This document shows, piece by piece, positions 49,612 through 60,740 of a DNA stretch of 64,000 nt. Each line of letters starts with the position of its first letter. Positions within the stretch are counted from its first letter, which is position 1. A program made the translations under genes and the position numbers. This stretch comes from Aristolochia californica (lineage: Eukaryota > Streptophyta > Magnoliopsida > Piperales > Aristolochiaceae). The notes beneath the pieces were generated by a model. It did no database searches and was not told the DNA's origin. It saw only the letters and a program-made list of their open reading frames with translations. Location of the stretch: assembly GCA_029961685.1 (NCBI GenBank), contig JARWKL010000014.1, forward strand, positions 27,253,137 to 27,317,136. Reading direction: 5' to 3'.

Positions 49612-52038
49612 ATTGAAAGCAAAAAGAATTCACCTCTAGGCAAAGTATTCAACCCCATGTTGCACATATGGAAAATCCTGACTTTCCATAGTCCATAACA
49701 AGAGTTATAGGTCTTCAAATCTTGTAAGTGACCTACCAAAATGTTTAGTAGCACAAGTATAATTTAACAAATATTTTTCATAAGTTGTGGAATATTTTTC
49801 ACTGCTTTTTAAGAAAGGCTAGGAATATGACTAATCTTATGCAGTGATGAGTTTATTGAATTGAAATTTTGTGGTATAAAGACTTTCCAAGCTAAACATC
49901 AATTGCTTGCATGAATTTTCGAAGCTTTGAAGTCTATTCTCAGTGTCTCTCAAGTCTTTTGATTATTAGAATCCAAGAAGAAAGTATCTTCTCAAGGTTT
50001 TTCTTCAAAAAACTAAGTATTCCTATTTTATATATTCATACATACTCATAATACTTTTTTTTTCATTTGAGAGTTCTAATACTTTTTGTATTTAACCTTT
50101 TACTATGAATTTCAAAACTTCTCTTTAGGCATTCTCAATTTAATTTTGAAGTCATTATTGGTAGTTTCATCTAGGAGTAAAGTGTAGTTGAATTGTATTG
50201 GTTTTGATATTGCCTTTCAAGAGGCTTTGTGAGTTGAATTTTAAAGCAAGTATCATTGATCTTGTTATTTAAAAAATCTTTTTGGGTCTAGGTGTTTGAA
50301 CCTAGACTTGTTGGTCATAAGTGTTTGGGTAGTTGTTGTAACTTGAACCATTATGGTTCTACGTGGTAAATGTCGTTTTACAAGTTATAGTAAAGTTTTT
50401 AATTCTAGGACAAAGGCTTTGTAGAAGTGGAGTAGCAATCTGAAATAGTAATTGTGTAGTAGCAACGTTTGAAGAAAGGTGAATGTTGTAACAAAACTCT
50501 CTAATAGAAAGTTCAACAAAAAAAAAAAAAAAAAGTTGAACAAAGTCAAATGTTAAAAAAAAATGCTCCAACAAAAAGTTAAGCAAAATAAAAGGTTTAT
50601 TCAACATTCCCTACACTAGTACAAGAAAGAGGAAAGAGGCCCAACAAATTTTCTCAGCTTTTCTATTTTCTATTTTCTCTCTAATTTTTTTTTTTTTTGA
50701 GAAAATCCTTTAACAACAATTGTGGTGTTGAAGAGGTGAAAAAAAATTAGGTATTCAAACTACCAACCCAACATATGCAGGCACCATATCTAACCAGCCC
50801 CTCCAGACCTCTAGCTTGTGTCTAATGTTAAGAAATAATGTTAAGAAATATTATAAGTATAACAACCACGTATAGTTTTTCATTTTGGTTCAATTATTAA
50901 TCAAATCCAATCAGAACCGAGTGACATAAAAATTGGTCATTCTTCTGGTTTGAAGGCGGATTCAATTTAAAAAACATTGGTTCAACACTAAATTGAATTC
51001 AGTAATGGAAATAAAAAAAAAGATCCAAGTAATTGAATAAAAATCCCACAATTTTGTCGGGTCGGTCCAATCGTATAAATCATAACACGAGTATTATTGC
51101 GGGTAAGGGGAAACCCATCCATCAAGTCACTCAATTTGTTGCAACTACTGGCCTAATTCACCTGATAGTAATGCAACAAAGTGATTCCTAAATTGAGACC
51201 TAGGCTAATTGGGGCTGTAAAGGTCCTTTTATTAATTGCTGACGAGAGTAGCAAGTAACACTTACTGAGGTGCACATTCATGCTGGCCAACACTAGTAAT
51301 ATACCTGGAGTAGAAGATTTTATAGAATGCTTCACTATATGATCTCAGAGAAACTTTTGATAAGATGCAAAGACTCTTTACAACTTGACCTAGAAACCCA
51401 TTCCAGTGTTTTGCATAGACATGCTTTAATAGCATGAAAACAAGAGCAAAGTGTTAGCAAAAATCCAAACCAGAGGAAGCTTGTGCCCTATCCCTTGACA
51501 AATCTCACTTACAAATAATGTTTAGGGTAGGTCAAGTAATTGAACTAGTACCCCTATCCCTTGACAAATCTCACTTACAAATAATGTTTAGGGTAGGTCA
51601 AGTAACTGAACTAGTACAAGTGTGGTAGTTAAAAAAATTGAACCAATTACAGAGGTAGTAGTTTTAATACCTAAAGCAAGTATGTGAATTTCAGCAAACA
51701 TACTATTGGAGAAGTCCCGTCGTCTGTCTTTAATATTCACGTTATGCCTTCTCTAACAGGTCGATCTTTTAGAGTAACTGGTTTCAATACATACCTACGG
51801 TATACAAGTTCCTCCTATATGCCCACAAGTATCTATTACATCTAAGAAAAGAAAATGAGATAATACCTCTTAAAATTGGAACAAAATTGCATTATATATA
51901 GAGTCAATGGACTCAAATTGTGCTACAAAGCTCATTTCATGATTATAAATTCACCTTCCCAATACCCATTTTAGGCACCTAATTTTCCCTTGGTTTATAT
52001 CATTTAGACATAAAGTTTTCTTTCTTTTATGACGATAC
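49612..52038. other. Unassigned AT-rich intergenic DNA
   Basis: No gene recognised. Poly-A and poly-T runs near 50519-50534 and 50686-50698. Confidence 0.4.
51487..51618. repeat. 66-bp tandem duplication
   Basis: Two adjacent copies starting cctatcccttgacaaatctc, differing at one or two positions, so recent. Confidence 0.85.
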
Positions 52039-52060
52039 CTTGAGCAATTACTTCAACAAC
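52039..52060 (-). CDS. Possible micro-exon of an unidentified gene
   Basis: 22 nt between TTTTTTAG and GTATCG on the minus strand, encoding VVEVIAQ in the frame continuing from 52191. Speculative. Confidence 0.2.
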
Positions 52061-52190
52061 CTAAAAAATAGATGAGAAAAAGAAGAAATTAGTATCAAAT
52101 GGATAGGAAAAACATGCAATGATAAAGGAAAAATAATGAAATTCCATAGTTAAGAAAAGCATATGCTCAAAACAGATTCAATGATACTAC

Positions 52191-52361
52191 CTCATGAGTG
52201 GGATCCATAGGTAGATAGATGCATTGATAAACAAATGTCCCTCTAACCACATAATTTATATGAGTCATATATTGTTTGATACCCTCAAAGGACGTTAGAA
52301 ACTTTTTTAGAGTGATCTTTTCCAAAGTACAAAACGGTAATTTGGGAAGAAGAAACAAACT
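52191..52361 (-). CDS. Exon-like open segment, unidentified
   Basis: 57 codons between a TTTCTAG acceptor and a GAG|GTAGTA donor on the minus strand, reading SLFLLPKLPFCTLEKITLKK then FLTSFEGIKQYMTHINYVVR. It looks like genuine protein coding sequence and fits phase 0 splicing to 52060-52039, but I do not recognise the family. It lies 92 bp from the copia LTR, so a gene here may be interrupted. It could also be a pseudogene fragment. Confidence 0.3.
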
Positions 52362-52452
52362 CTAGAAAAATATGGATGCCTCCTAGAATACAAGCTTATA
52401 TATAGAGGTGACTTGGCAAAAATAGAAGAAAGATGGAGATTTAGGAAGGAAG

Positions 52453-52732
52453 TGTAAGCATAAACAAATTTCTACATTCATCATGAAATTCATAAATGGA
52501 ATTGAAACGGAAGCATGAACGCTTACCTCTAGCCATGGCGATCAAATTTCAGAAGTTGCAGAAGATTGTCTCGTCTGTTTAGAAACTCCTCAATGGAGAG
52601 GTCACATGTTGCCTAGATCTGTATTTCATAAACCCCTCTCTTCCTATCAAAAGGGGAAGTGGTTACTACTGCCCATTATCCATACATCTAAGGAAATAAT
52701 GGGTCAAACTAAAAAATAGGGAATAACTAACA
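52453..52732 (-). repeat. 3' LTR of the copia element
   Basis: Plus strand tgtaagcataaac ... gaataactaaca; pairs with 59286-59573. Confidence 0.92.
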
Positions 52733-53149
52733 TTCTCCCACTTGACCCATTCAATACTTAATATATATCATTCAATATTGATATGTTCTCAAAAAAAAAT
52801 TCCCATAGACATAATATCCTTATACCCAAACCAAAAAATCTTAATTGCATGAATCATGAGGGTAATTCCTTTAGATCAAGTATTAGTTTCCATGTATTAC
52901 AATGCAAAAATCTCCTTTTGAACGAGAACCATATGTGGCATATATCTTTATGAATGAACATCCAGATGCTCATTCAAGATCATCAAATTTAAACTTAAAT
53001 TGTCATTTTCTAAACTTTATGTATAAAATTAAATAAGAGAAGTCATCTATGAAATTAATGGAGTTTTTCAATTGACAAAAATGTGAGACAAACATAAAGG
53101 GAATCTCAATCACATAAAATTACTTAGCAGTACTGAGTCTCATGTATTC

Positions 53150-53620
53150 AACATGTCTCTTATAAGCAATGGGTGGTAGACCTTTTGTCAACAGATCAAT
53201 AATCATTAATCCAGTGCTGATATACTACACAACCACTGTGTTTTCTTTGACATATTTTCGAATAGATAAATACTTCATGTCAATATGTTTACTACGACTT
53301 ATTTTTCTTGGCCAAAAAACACTGCAACGGAATTATCGCAATAGATCCTCAATGGTTTGGAAATTGTGTCAACAATTTCAAACCCAGAAATAAAACTCCT
53401 TAACCATATAGCCTACGATGTTGCTTCAAAACATGCTACAAATTATGCTTCTGTGGTAGAAGTAGTAATTAAAGATTGTTTTGCACTTCTCCAAGAAATG
53501 GTCTCTCCAGCTAATAAGAAAACATATCCCGATATTGACTTTCTTGAGTCAAGGAAGCCAACAAAATCAGAGTTTGAATATCCAATCACCTCCAGATGAT
53601 CGGATCAACTATATGTAAGC
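53150..53620 (-). pseudogene. Copia RNase H remnant
   Basis: Reads DSRKSISGYVFLLAGETISW, KQSLITTSTTEA, then IYCDNSAVVFF, then STGLMIIDLLTKGLPP, the copia RNase H order, with stops. Confidence 0.8.
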
Positions 53621-53670
53621 TTGTAGTCTTTAGTCCCTTGAAGGTATCACATGATTGTCTTAGCAACTCT

Positions 53671-54552
53671 CTAGTGGTCCAAACTTGGGTTACTTTGAGA
53701 TCTACGCAACATTCTCACTGCATATGCTATGTCAGGTCTTGTGCAAACCTGAGTATACATTAAATTCCCAACCGCATAAGCATATGGAATGTTTTTCATT
53801 TGTTCCCTCTCCAAATCATTTCTTCGACCTTGTTCCAAACTTAATTTGTCACCTTTGACAATAGGTGCAATACCAGATGAACAATTCTTCATCTGAAATC
53901 TCTCTGAAATTTTATTGATATAGATTTCTTGAGACAAACCTAATGTCTTTCGGGATCTGTCTCTCTCAATCTTCATGCCTATGACAAAAGAAGTTTTGCC
54001 CATATCTTTCATATCAAATTGCATTGAGGAAAACCATTTAACCTCATGAAATAATCTTAAATCACTTGAAACAAGTAGAATATCATCTACATATAGGACT
54101 AAAAAAAATATTTTTCTCCCATTGACCTTATAGTATATACATTGATCCTTGATATTCTCAGTAAAACCAAATGAATAATTAACATCATGGAAATTTAAAT
54201 ACCACTGACGGGAGTCTTGTTTCAATCCATATATAAATTTCTTAAGCTTACAAACCAAGTGATCATTCCCCTCTGAAATGAAACCTTCAGGTAGCTTCAT
54301 GTAAACTTCTTCATCTAGGTCTCCATTGAGGAAAACCGTTTTCACATCCATTTGATATAACTCCATATCAAAATGAGCTACTAATGCCATGATTATTTGA
54401 AATGAATCCTTCTTTGAAACAAGAGAGAAAGTATCATAATAATCAACTAGTTGAGTAAACCCTTCGGCTACATGTTTTGCCTTATATATTTCAATATTGC
54501 CTACAGAGTTTCTTTTGGTTTTAAAAACCCACTTACAGCCAATGGCCTTCAC
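53671..54552 (-). pseudogene. Copia reverse transcriptase, 293-codon open frame
   Basis: One open frame: AIGCKWVFKTKRNSVGNIEI, the MDVKTVFLNGDLDEEVYM block (canonical MDVKTAFLNG), LVCKLKKFIYGLKQDSRQWY and the catalytic LYVDDILLVSSD. It ends ...RPDIAYAVRMLRRSQSNPS. The upstream N-terminal part is in other frames (54.55-54.9 kb), so it cannot be a working polyprotein even though the RT core looks sound. Confidence 0.9.
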
Positions 54553-55376
54553 CTTTTAGGCAATTGAACAAGATCACAAATTTGGTTTTTAGCCATTGAA
54601 TCCAACTCTTCCTTCATGGCATCGTTCTATAATGGGAATATATTTCCACTCACAGCTTGTGAAAACGTAATAGGATCATCTTTAACAATAATGTCCAAGT
54701 CAGATTCTTGAAGGTACACTTCATACTCAGAAGAAATTGTAGGTTTCCTAACTCTTGAAGATCTTCTTAATGGTACTTCAACATTTTCAGGTTGAGAATA
54801 CTAACTGGATCTATAGGAATATCCTCATGATGATATGCTTCTTAAACTATTGGTTCTTCTTGAGGAATCAAGTCTTGATCATTATCTTGAAACACAACCA
54901 ATCTATGTGAAGATTATGCTACTCAAAAACTAAGTTTCGAGGTTGCCTACTCCCACAAATCTCACCTCTCTCAAGGAACCTGGCACTCTTAGATTCCACA
55001 ATTCTTGTCGCACGAGATGGACAATAAAATTTATATCCCTTTTTTCGCGTTGCCAATGAAATTTCCACTGACTGTTTTGGAGTCTAACTTTGTCTCATGC
55101 AGATTATAGATTCTAACTTTAGATGGACAACCCCAAACATGTACATGCCTTAAACTAGGTTTTCAATCTTTCAATAATTCAAATGGAGTTTTGTGAATTG
55201 CCTTGGTTGGAACCCTATTTAGTACATAGGTGACATTTTTTAGAGCTTCACTCCATAAAGACACTGGGAGATCAGAGGTACTAATCATACTCCTTACCAA
55301 GTCCATTAATGTTCGATTTCACCTTTCAGCCACACCATTTTGAGATGGTGAGTTTGGCATTGTGTATTGTGCCACT

Positions 55377-55468
55377 TGTCAAACGCCTAGCTAATACTCC
55401 CGAAAAGGCCAACTTGTTAGGGAGCGGAAAGCCAAACTCTAACAAGAGTGGACGAAACCACTCTGATA
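55377..55468 (-). repeat. TRIM LTR 1 of 5 (92 bp)
   Basis: tgtcaaacgcctagc ... ctctgata; the terminal CA has decayed to ta. Confidence 0.88.
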
Positions 55469-55538
55469 CCCACTGTTCCATTCCCTATAGCTTCCTCTGG
55501 GATTTGAACACGGAACGTGGTGCCCAGCTCTGATACTA

Positions 55539-55630
55539 TGTCAAACGCCTAGCCAATACTCCCGAAAAGGCCGACCTGTTAGGGAGTGAAAAACCAAACT
55601 CTAATAAGAGAGGACGAAACCACTCTAACA
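55539..55630 (-). repeat. TRIM LTR 2 of 5 (92 bp)
   Basis: tgtcaaacgcctagcc ... ctctaaca. Confidence 0.88.
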
Positions 55631-55701
55631 CCCATTGTTCCCATTCCCTACCACTTCCTACAGGATTGGAATGCGGAACATGGTGCCCAACTCTGATACC
55701 A

Positions 55702-55793
55702 TGTCAAACTCCTAGCCAATACTCTCGAAAAGGCTGACCTGTTCGGGACCAGAAAGCCAAACTCTAACAAGAGTGGACGAAACCACTCTGACA
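55702..55793 (-). repeat. TRIM LTR 3 of 5 (92 bp)
   Basis: tgtcaaactcctagcc ... ctctgaca. Confidence 0.88.
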
Positions 55794-55864
55794 CCTACCG
55801 TTCTCGTTCCCTACCATTTCTTTTAGGATTCGAACGTGGACCGTGGTGCCCAGCTCTGAGACCA

Positions 55865-55956
55865 TGTTAAATGCCTAGCCAATACTCCTGAAAAGGTCGA
55901 CCTGTTAGGGAGTGGAAAGCCAAACTCTAACAAGAGTGGACGAAACCACTCGGACA
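55865..55956 (-). repeat. TRIM LTR 4 of 5 (92 bp)
   Basis: tgttaaatgcctagcc ... ctcggaca. Confidence 0.88.
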
Positions 55957-56027
55957 CCCATTGTTCCCATTCCCTACAGCTTCCTCCAGGATTCGAACTC
56001 AGAACGTGGTGCCCAGCTCTGATATTA

Positions 56028-56118
56028 TGTCAAACGCCTAGCCAATACTCCCAAAAAGGCCAACCTGTTAGGGAGTGGAAAGCCAAACTCTAACAAGAGT
56101 GGACGGAACACTTTGACA
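56028..56118 (-). repeat. TRIM LTR 5 of 5 (91 bp)
   Basis: tgtcaaacgcctagcc ... ctttgaca, followed by the ccact duplication. Confidence 0.88.
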
Positions 56119-56289
56119 CCACTATACCTTGTTCCTCAAGAAACCTTGCAAATGGACCTGGAAATTGTCCTTTTTCCATGTACCAATTCTATCAGACTTC
56201 ACGATGTTATTAAATGTGCCTAATTGTTTCTCTACTTCTTCTTTATAGACCTTAAAAGCATCTAGTGCTTCACTTTTATCAAAAAGCAA

Positions 56290-56313
56290 ATATATATATA
56301 TATATATATATAT
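56290..56313. repeat. (AT)n microsatellite inside integrase
   Basis: A run of about 12 AT dinucleotides that expands the coding sequence as Ile-Tyr repeats. Confidence 0.85.
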
Positions 56314-57139
56314 CGTGTATAGTCATAAAAAAAAGTAATGAAATATTTCTGACCATTAAAACATGCAATATAAGGACCTGAAATATCAATGTGTATAACT
56401 TCTAAAACATCAGAAGTCCTCCTGGCACCTTTTTTGTACTTGTTACTTTGCTTTCCATCAATGCAATCCACACAAATACCAAAATCAGTAAAGTCAAGAG
56501 CTTTAAGGACTCCATAATTTACTAATCTTTTAAATCTATCAATGGAGATATAACCTAATCTCCTGTGTTACAACATGGAGGATTTCTCATATATAACCCC
56601 ACGTTTAATGCCAACATTTGAACCATGCATAGTTGTAAGACTACAATAAAAGGTAGAAGTTAAAAAGAGTTTAAACAACGCATCATCCAAAATGTCATTT
56701 CCTACAAGAATATTCTCTTTTATACAAATGAAGAGAATTACAAAGGAAATTGAAAGAAACCAAAAGGTGAAAGTCTGGAAACTGAGATAAGGTTTTTAGA
56801 AAAGGATGGAACATAAAAGTCATTTCAAGGTCTAAAACAAAATCAATATTGCGTCTCCACATGTGAACCCCTCTTGTTTCCTGAATAGATGGAAGATTCA
56901 CTTTTTGTCGATTTTTGTTGGTTTAAGAAGCTTTGCATGGTGTTGGCAACAAGGATTGTAGTTCCATAATCAATCCACCAAGTGTTATGAGAAACATTAA
57001 CCATTATAGATTCAAAATACACTATAGAGATGAGATTACCTTTATTTTTAAGCCATTGCTTGAATTTGGGACAGGTCTTGCATTTACATCGCCCTTACTA
57101 ACTTGTTTAAGATGCATTTTCCCTTCCTTTTCTTAAGTT

Positions 57140-57770
57140 GTTTCTTACCGCGAGTCGTCAAATATACACTTTCAATCCTCTCCTTCAGCCTCCCTTCCTC
57201 TTGCACACTCATGGTCAGAAGTTCATTAATCAATCATTTTTCCTTATATGTGTTATAAGAGATCTTTAAGGGTTTGTATTCAGACGAAAGTGAGTTAAGG
57301 ATGAAGTGAACCAAAACTGACTCAGACATCTCAATCTCCTTCGATTTTAGTCTTGTGGTCATATCCCACATCTGCAAAATGTACTCACGCACACCTTTGG
57401 TGCTAGTAAATTTTATGGAACACTTTTTGGTCATCAGGGTGCTCGCAAATGCCTTGTCAGAAGTCTCATATTGATCCTGAATAGCTTGAAGATATTCCTT
57501 TGCTTTGGCATAATCAGGAATGGATCCACTGATACTCTTCCCAATAGGAAACTTAATAAATATAAAACTTAAGCGATTGGATCTCTCCCAAAGATCAAAT
57601 GATGTTTTGTCAATTTGGGTACTAGATTCTATGGGTCATGGAGGTTCATCCACTCGAAGTGCCAAGTCAAGGTCCATGCACCTCAAGGACAGGAGAATTT
57701 TCTCCTTCCACTCAATATAATTGTCTTCATTCAGAGGAATAATGGAGGAATAATCAAAATATTGAACATT
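57140..57770 (-). pseudogene. Copia gag remnant
   Basis: Starts near 57770 with NEDNYIEWKEKILLSLRCMD, then WERSNRLSFIFIKFPIGKSI, EYLQAIQDQYETSDKAFAST, LMTKKCSIKFTSTKGVREYI and ILNSLSSEYKPLKISYNT. This is the UBN2-type copia gag. Stops interrupt it, and I could not find an intact CCHC knuckle downstream. Confidence 0.8.
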
Positions 57771-57779
57771 TACCCATGT

Positions 57780-59285
57780 AAATAAATTCAAATAAAGAAA
57801 TCAACTTGTCATTATAATCTTTCCTTTGGGCTTAGATTTTAAGATATAAACGAATTTATGTCACTTTATGATGGTATACAAAATTTGTCTGTAAAGGAAT
57901 ATACTAGGCCTGTGGGCAACTAGATTTTTTTTAAAATATTTTTATCCCATCCTGATTAATCACTTAAATATAACATTTATCCCATGAGGTTATATTATTA
58001 TATCTTCATGATTAATCACAATTTTTATGTCTTTAACTTTATGTGACTAAGCTTAATGTCATTAGACAATTTTTTTTATAATTAAGAATGTTGTGGCAAT
58101 TTCTCAATTATTCAAATGTAAACAAAATTATGACATCAAAATAAGTGACTAAAATTGATGAAAATTATTAATTCATTATATTTAGGTCAACCAAAAATAT
58201 GCATAAAACCTAGACAAAAAAAATTATAAGAGAAAAGTTATCATAAATATGCATTTATACATTCATATATGTATGTAAATAATTTCATTCATATGAATTA
58301 AATGAGAAATGGCACAAAAAACAAATATATAGATTTTCCAGTGATTTAATTTTCCTTCAAATGTATCCAATAATATCATATAAAGGTGAGATGGCCTAAT
58401 GATAATTTTGCTAGACCTTAAGTTGAGGTCGCAGGTTCAAATCCTACCTTCAACAAAAAAAAATTATGTGAACCGAGTCGTCCTAGCCTTTGCTCAGACG
58501 ACTTGGTCGCGCAGGTTGGAATGGACGAGTCACTGCCAACTCAACCCATCCGAACCAACTCAGCATTTTAATGCCGCACTCAACCATACTAATTGTTAAA
58601 TTTTTTTTTTCTGTTTTTGTGGATTGGAAGTCGTCTTCTACCTCCAATCATGCTTAAAAGGTAGTGCCATGCACTGGCCTCTAACACAACCTCGACGTCG
58701 TCCACCATCGTAATCAACACCAGCACACCCTGCACCAACCAGCACCGACTCAATTAGTCTTAGAGCCAAGATCGCGTCAGATGAACGGAGTTGTCTCATC
58801 GCCGGAGCACCGAGTGCCGGTCTTAGCTATCCCACAACTACGCCTCTGCACCGTCTCCTTTCTCCTTTCCCCGGTAGTGCCATCTCATTTCTTTGGCACC
58901 GTTGTGCCTCCAACAAGCACACAACTACAACACTCACATGCATCTGTCTCGTGACACTCTGCAACTGCCACTTAACACTGCATTTTAGCGGGGCAAGAAT
59001 CGGCTCTCATGCCAAGAATCAATTCCACATCGTAAATTGCTAAGAGAAGAGCACGCATTCTTAAAAAATTGACGGCGTGCGCAACCACTACTGGTGCATT
59101 CAACGCCTCTCTCGGCTCACTACCAAGGGTTGGCTGGCTTTGCAAACTAGTCTCATGCAGCGCATGATCACAGAAGACAACGTTTTTTTTTTTTTAGACG
59201 AGCTTGAACCTCTCATAGAGAGCTCGCTCAATTTCTCCTCTAATAGAATTGAAAGCAGGTTAAAGGTATCGCTTTGATACCATAA
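57780..59285 (-). other. Long copia leader between 5' LTR and gag
   Basis: 1.5 kb without coding sequence: AT-rich left half, C-rich right half (58.62-58.98 kb). It holds the tRNA-like sequence at 58386-58446. Longer than a usual copia leader, so other insertions may be hidden here. Confidence 0.5.
58386..58446 (+). other. tRNA-Leu-like sequence, possible SINE head
   Basis: gatggcctaatga resembles a pol III A box and caggttcaaatcctac a B box, spaced as in a tRNA. The flanks aaggtga and ctacctt can pair as a partial acceptor stem, and the next bases are A-rich. The order matches the tRNA-Leu-like part of a SINE, but no SINE body or TSD was resolved. A decayed tRNA pseudogene is equally possible. 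Confidence 0.45.
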
Positions 59286-59573
59286 TGTAAGCATAAACGA
59301 ATTTCTGCATTCATCACGAAATTCATAAATAGAATTGAAACGGAAGCATGAATGCTTACCTCCTGCCATGGCAATCGAATTCCAAAAGTTGCAGAAGATC
59401 GTCGCATCTATTTAGAAGTTCCTCGATGGAGAAGTCACATACTGCCTCTACTAGATCAGATCCATATTTCATAAACCTTTTTTTTCCATAAAAAAAAAGT
59501 GGTTACTACATGCCATTATCTCTACATATAGAGAATAATGGGTCAAAATAAAAAAAATAGGGAATGACTAACA
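59286..59573 (-). repeat. 5' LTR of the copia element
   Basis: Plus strand tgtaagcataaac ... gaatgactaaca. The primer-binding site on the minus strand follows within 3 nt (about 59272-59283). Confidence 0.92.
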
Positions 59574-60656
59574 GAAAGAGGAGAGAAATGGAAGAGAATG
59601 ATTGAGAAAAATGTTGTCAAAGATGTAGTTGCGGGAATAAAGGACCCATGGGAGAGAGGGGAGAGAGATATCTGCAAGTCTGATAAAGAATCTTCTTGTA
59701 AAAGACTCGTTGAGGGAGGAAATAGAGTTGGAGACAATAAGGCCACCACACAAATTAGAGGAAGCCATTTGAGAGAAATAGGGAGCTTGATAAAAATGAT
59801 TTTCCTTTTTTTTTTTCCTTCTCTCTCTTTTCCATCATTTAAGGAAAGAAAAACATAGTAACTTTCTCTTTTACTTCCTTTATCTCAATGATTTTTTGTT
59901 GACAAATAACAAGAAGTTAACTTTTTTCTTTTATTTTCTTTCCTTTTCTGTGGCTGCCAAACACACCCTTAAACAACCATTTAAATGAGAGAGAGATTCA
60001 CCTTTGGAATTTTATGTGGCTTGGTCAGGTCAAGGGTGTGCATCTTCCCCATTTGAAAATCTGAGATATCTCACCTAGGCGAGAAACCTGCCTTTGGACC
60101 TAATTGTAATGATGAAAACAAAACCCACCCTTGGACCTAATTGTAATGATGAGCAAAAAGTAGGAGCAATGTGTTTACTGATGGAATTAAATCTCTATTA
60201 CTTAAAAATAAAGAACCCAAACTTTTTCAGGGAGTGGCTCTCTTAACTGGGAAAAGTGGGTGAAAGATGCCGATTAGGTTAACACGGGCCGGTATCCTTT
60301 TCCAAGTAACTATAAGCCATTAATAAAATAAAAGAATGTACTACCAGGCTTGAAATAATTGATTCAAGTAAACATTGAAGATTAACCGAACTCTGTCGGA
60401 CAAGACTTATGCATTGTTGTCTACTTCTTAAAGAAATTGGGCAAAAGGAGTTATCTTTCCTTAAAATGGATATTTGATTCTGAGTTGCAGGGTGCATCAG
60501 ATAAGCACAGCACACCAACATCTCAAATTTATATTAAAATAAAAAATTGACACAATTAATCAACTTTACAGCAGTAATTTTGAATGAAAACCAACACAAA
60601 TTAAACAACTTGGCTTCTATCAGCTTTTAATGGACACAGTGGCCATGGATGATGAA
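59574..60656. other. Spacer between the copia element and the adenylate kinase gene
   Basis: A minus-strand open segment starts at 59768 (MASSNLCGGLIVSNSISSLN) and runs into the copia LTR at 59573; it has no recognised family. A repeated phrase, cctttggacctaattgtaatgatga, occurs at about 60091 and 60132. The adenylate kinase 3' UTR should lie just below 60657. Confidence 0.35.
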
Positions 60657-60740
60657 TTAGCTTCTCTTTTGCTCGAAAACTCTGGTTAATGCTGCATCAA
60701 TTTCTGAAAAAACATCTTCCTTGGAGGCATTGCCATCGAT
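60657..60740 (-). CDS. Adenylate kinase last exon
   Basis: TTGCAG acceptor, then [30 protein letters not shown]. Confidence 0.92.
   Translation of the reverse strand: MDGNASKEDVFSEIDAALTRVFEQKRS

Larger units (their letters stand above)
55377..56118 (-). mobile_element. Tandem TRIM array: five LTRs, four internal domains
   Basis: 742 bp beginning tg and ending ca, flanked by the perfect 5-mer ccact (55372-55376 and 56119-56123). Inside, a 92-bp LTR (tgtcaaacgcctag ... ccactctgaca) alternates with an about 70-bp domain. On the minus strand each LTR ends TTTGACA and runs directly into TGGTATCAGAGCTGGG, the exact initiator tRNA-Met primer site. Each domain ends in GGGAATGGGAACAATGGG, a polypurine tract, just before TGTC. 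These are the parts of a terminal-repeat retrotransposon in miniature, repeated head to tail with shared LTRs. No coding capacity. Confidence 0.92.
54900..56520 (-). pseudogene. Copia integrase remnant, interrupted by a TRIM array
   Basis: Reads CIDGKQSNKYKKGARRTSDV (pre-integrase), LEVIHIDISGPYIACFNGQK with the first catalytic Asp, FYDYTRY followed by an (AT)n-encoded IYIYIYI, then VKSDRIGTW (second Asp), then FLRNKV. The frame is cut at 56119-55376 by the array and resumes with QYTMPNSPSQNGVAERWNRT-like and SLWSEALKNVTYVLNRVPT. Confidence 0.8.
52453..59573 (-). mobile_element. Full-length but dead Ty1/copia retrotransposon
   Basis: LTRs at 52453-52732 (280 bp, 3') and 59286-59573 (288 bp, 5'), TG...CA ended. 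On the minus strand the 5' LTR is followed by ATGGTATCAAAGCG, an initiator tRNA-Met primer site, and the 3' LTR is preceded by GGGTCAAGTGGGAGAA, a polypurine tract. Order between them: gag, protease region, integrase, RT, RNase H, as in copia. Flanks ggaag (52448-52452) and gaaag (59574-59578) form a 4-of-5 TSD. Stops, frameshifts and a nested TRIM array in integrase inactivate it. Confidence 0.92.

Noticed and set aside
53671..54552. Functional reverse transcriptase gene
   Set aside because: The RT core is open, but flanking pol parts are out of frame and integrase is disrupted, so it is a remnant.
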